DNA from: an uncultured Bacteroidota bacterium
GTDB taxonomy: Bacteria > Bacteroidota > Bacteroidia > 2-12-FULL-35-15
Direction: 5' to 3'
Assembly (NCBI GenBank): GCA_903926385.1
Contig: CAIYIS010000048.1
Location: forward strand, 1 to 64,000
DNA: 64,000 nt
Shown one piece after another: positions 62,479 through 64,000 of this stretch. Position numbers and translations under genes: made by a program. Every line of letters begins with the position of its first letter. Position 1 is the stretch's first letter. The notes beneath the pieces are model-generated. The model was not told the origin of the DNA, did not search any database, and saw nothing but the letters and a program-made list of their open reading frames with translations.

Positions 62479-63453
62479 TTAGTTCACCACCATTTTTTTG
62501 TTCCATACCCGGTGCTCTTTATCCTCTGCCCTCAGGCAATACACACCTTTGGCCAGTTGGCTAACATCTATCATTTGTTCCCGGCTGTTCATCCTCCTTT
62601 TGTAAACCACTTTTCCCATCATATCCTCAAGCTTTATCTCTGTGTCTTTTTGTTCTCTCTCAAACCTTACCATCACTATCCCCGAAGCCGGATTGGGCAG
62701 CACAATAAATGCACTTCCCGCTTCCTCTTCTTTTATCCCTATCGGGAAATACACCGCATCGCATTGCGAAAACAAACTATACGAAAACCCCGAACTATCG
62801 CTGTAACATCTGAAACGTGCATACTGCCCTTCACCGAAATTACCAAATACATTATCACAACTGTCCGAAGTATTCGGAAACAAATACGAACAACTCGAAG
62901 CATTCACCAAACCTATCTTTTCAATAATCCGGGCACCGCCACCCATTCCGGCATTACTTCCAAAAAACCAACTCGAACCATTGTGAGGAATCACATCCAC
63001 ATACCTCAACAACTGCCCGCCTATCACCATACTTCCTTTAGCAGTAACGGTAACTATGCCATTCACTGCACATCCGCTGTACAATTGCATGGCAGGAATA
63101 ACCCAGGTAGAACCCACCGAAGCTCCAAAATCATACAGCGTATAATACTGTCCCAGTTCGAACACATACACCTTACTCGTGTCGGCATAGGTATAATTAT
63201 CGCCCAAACTCACCGTGTCCGTTGCACCCATGCCCAACACATTGCTATGACTAACTTCCGTACCCCTCATCCGTTTGCACACATGCCCGTTTATCAATGT
63301 ATCCCCTGCATATTTTATATGATAATAACCATTCCTCCCGTTCGCACCCGTATCCATCCCGTAGTACCACTCAGCACCGGCCGGGCACCACATCTGAGCA
63401 CTCATCGCCCCCCACAGCACCACCATCACCCCCGTCAGTATTAGTTTTCTCAT
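62479..63453 (-). CDS. Secreted protein with T9SS sorting domain
   Basis: A 324-aa protein with a signal peptide (1-19, MRKLILTGVMVVLWGAMSAQ). The central part is not recognised; it has several cysteines (CSYLFPNTSDSCDN, FSQCDAVYF) and short beta strands. Its plan (start MWCPAGAEWYYG, VIPHNGSSWFFGSNAGMGGG, CSYLFPNTSDSCDNVFG) is common among Bacteroidota secreted proteins of unknown role. The C-terminus is a T9SS type A sorting domain (FIVLPNPASGIVMVRF, LAKGVYCLRA). The codons are more GC-rich than in neighbouring genes. Confidence 0.82.
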   Translation of the reverse strand: MRKLILTGVMVVLWGAMSAQMWCPAGAEWYYGMDTGANGRNGYYHIKYAGDTLINGHVCKRMRGTEVSHSNVLGMGATDTVSLGDNYTYADTSKVYVFELGQYYTLYDFGASVGSTWVIPAMQLYSGCAVNGIVTVTAKGSMVIGGQLLRYVDVIPHNGSSWFFGSNAGMGGGARIIEKIGLVNASSCSYLFPNTSDSCDNVFGNFGEGQYARFRCYSDSSGFSYSLFSQCDAVYFPIGIKEEEAGSAFIVLPNPASGIVMVRFEREQKDTEIKLEDMMGKVVYKRRMNSREQMIDVSQLAKGVYCLRAEDKEHRVWNKKMVVN

Positions 63454-63548
63454 TTCTAAATTATATGTTTTGTAGTTCTATTATTCCTCTTTTCAATCCA
63501 AAATTTTATTTCTGAATCTTACCAATCCCCAAGATTATATTCGTCTGA

Positions 63549-63704
63549 ACGCCTCACCCCTGAACAGGCGCACAAGCCGGCTCAAACAGCCACAGGCTGT
63601 TTGCCCTCCCCTCTCCAAAGGAGAGGGGGTTAAGCTTACTGAAACCTAAATTTAGTTTGTTCATAATCTCCCCTCTCCTTTGGAGAGGGGCCGGGGGTGA
63701 GGCG
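63549..63704. mobile_element. MITE-like palindromic element with nested hairpins
   Basis: An 11-bp inverted repeat (CGCCTCACCCC at 63549-63559, GGGGTGAGGCG at 63694-63704) bounds a 156-bp segment. Inside are three hairpins: AAACAGCC/GGCTGTTT (63583-63601), CCCCTCTCC/GGAGAGGGG with AAA loop (63608-63628) and the same stem with TTT loop (63670-63690). There is no ORF. It could be a non-autonomous element or a REP-like cluster. No target duplication was confirmed. Confidence 0.6.
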
Positions 63705-63767
63705 ATTTGCTACCATTAATTAATCATAGGGATTAGTGCCTTGTGAATACTAAGTTCTGAATTAATC

Positions 63768-63914
63768 TCAAGATTTCTTTTTCTGAAAAAAATAAGCAAA
63801 CCAAACAAACCATAAAAACCATAAAGCCTGTATCCAGTCACCTTTTGTGATGGCAGGTATTCCCAGAAACCCCAGAAACCCCAAAAAGCCCATTGTCCAT
63901 TTTAAATTTTTCAT
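63768..63914 (-). CDS. Small hydrophobic membrane protein (48 aa)
   Basis: Too short for the ORF track. From the ATG at 63914 it reads MKNLKWTMGFLGFLGFLGIP, a first helix, then AITKGDWIQAL, then a second aromatic helix (WFLWFVWFAYFF) and a basic tail QKKKS. A good ribosome-binding site (AGGAAAG) stands five bases upstream. The clean two-helix hairpin, charged loop and tail argue for a real gene. The family is not named by me. Confidence 0.72.
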   Translation of the reverse strand: MKNLKWTMGFLGFLGFLGIPAITKGDWIQALWFLWFVWFAYFFQKKKS

Positions 63915-64000
63915 GTTCTTTCCTTTAATTATTTTTAAATATCCTATTTCTCACTTTTCGTAATCATCTGCAAATGTAATTTGTTTTTTGTGGTAGCATC

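Noticed and set aside
62512-63444. 310-aa plus-strand ORF opposite the T9SS gene
   Set aside because: The GC-richer codons of the true gene remove antisense stops; the translated protein has no recognisable features, while the minus frame has a signal peptide and sorting domain.

Overview
The window is a low-GC chromosomal stretch from a member of the Bacteroidota. The sequence evidence is four secreted proteins with type IX secretion (T9SS) C-terminal sorting tails, a TonB-dependent receptor behind a carboxypeptidase-regulatory domain, an OstA-like protein, and several promoters of the Bacteroidota type (TTTG/TTG, about 18-21 bp, TAnnTTTG). tRNA genes lack an encoded CCA. The genus cannot be fixed from the sequence; an environmental, non-gut lineage is only an impression.

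Layout. 0-1 kb: the 3' end of an IS21-type element (IstB) and a tRNA-Leu/tRNA-Gly pair with promoter and terminator. 1-8 kb: TerB-like protein, mutS, and a four-gene operon of two glycosyltransferases, a PabA/TrpG glutamine amidotransferase and a GNAT acetyltransferase. 8-16.3 kb: a signalling island. It holds a FIST-domain sensor, a GAF/PAS histidine kinase and a single-domain response regulator in one operon with a perfect CRP-type palindrome upstream, then two tandemly duplicated PAS-kinase/response-regulator pairs. 16.4-26.4 kb: a nucleotide-sugar epimerase, DUF4159, small conserved proteins, a TonB receptor operon, a CotH-like secreted protein and a 3beta-HSD-like/steroid 5alpha-reductase-like pair. 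26.8-36 kb: housekeeping genes (ispE, ostA-like, purA, STAS, Fur-like) and secreted proteins. 37-41 kb: an arsenic operon (arsR-arsM-arsC-acr3) with two copies of a probable ArsR operator, then an XRE-type regulator. 41.3-47.6 kb: a small operon of envelope proteins sharing a duplicated domain, a GT-C-like membrane protein, an MFS transporter and a PepSY-like protein. 47.7-54.4 kb: clpC and gyrA, divergent, and a TPR protein. 54.5-64 kb: an unknown 314-aa protein, the Prc protease, a fatty-acid desaturase, a pyrD/HMG-CoA lyase/DUF4442 group, a T9SS protein and a MITE-like palindromic element.

The most unusual signal is a set of three intergenic tandem arrays (about 12.3, 36.6 and 55.7 kb). 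Each has a period of exactly 42 bp, which is four B-DNA helical turns. Their units have different sequences but a common plan: an AT-rich half with a related core (AAATRAATTTTTG-like; in the third array on the opposite strand) and a second half that often carries a palindrome. In the middle array the palindrome arms change between units while the dyad is kept, suggesting that symmetry rather than sequence is what matters. The long ORFs across these arrays are best explained by the 42-bp (14-codon) period, not by coding. No CRISPR, prophage or defence system was found.
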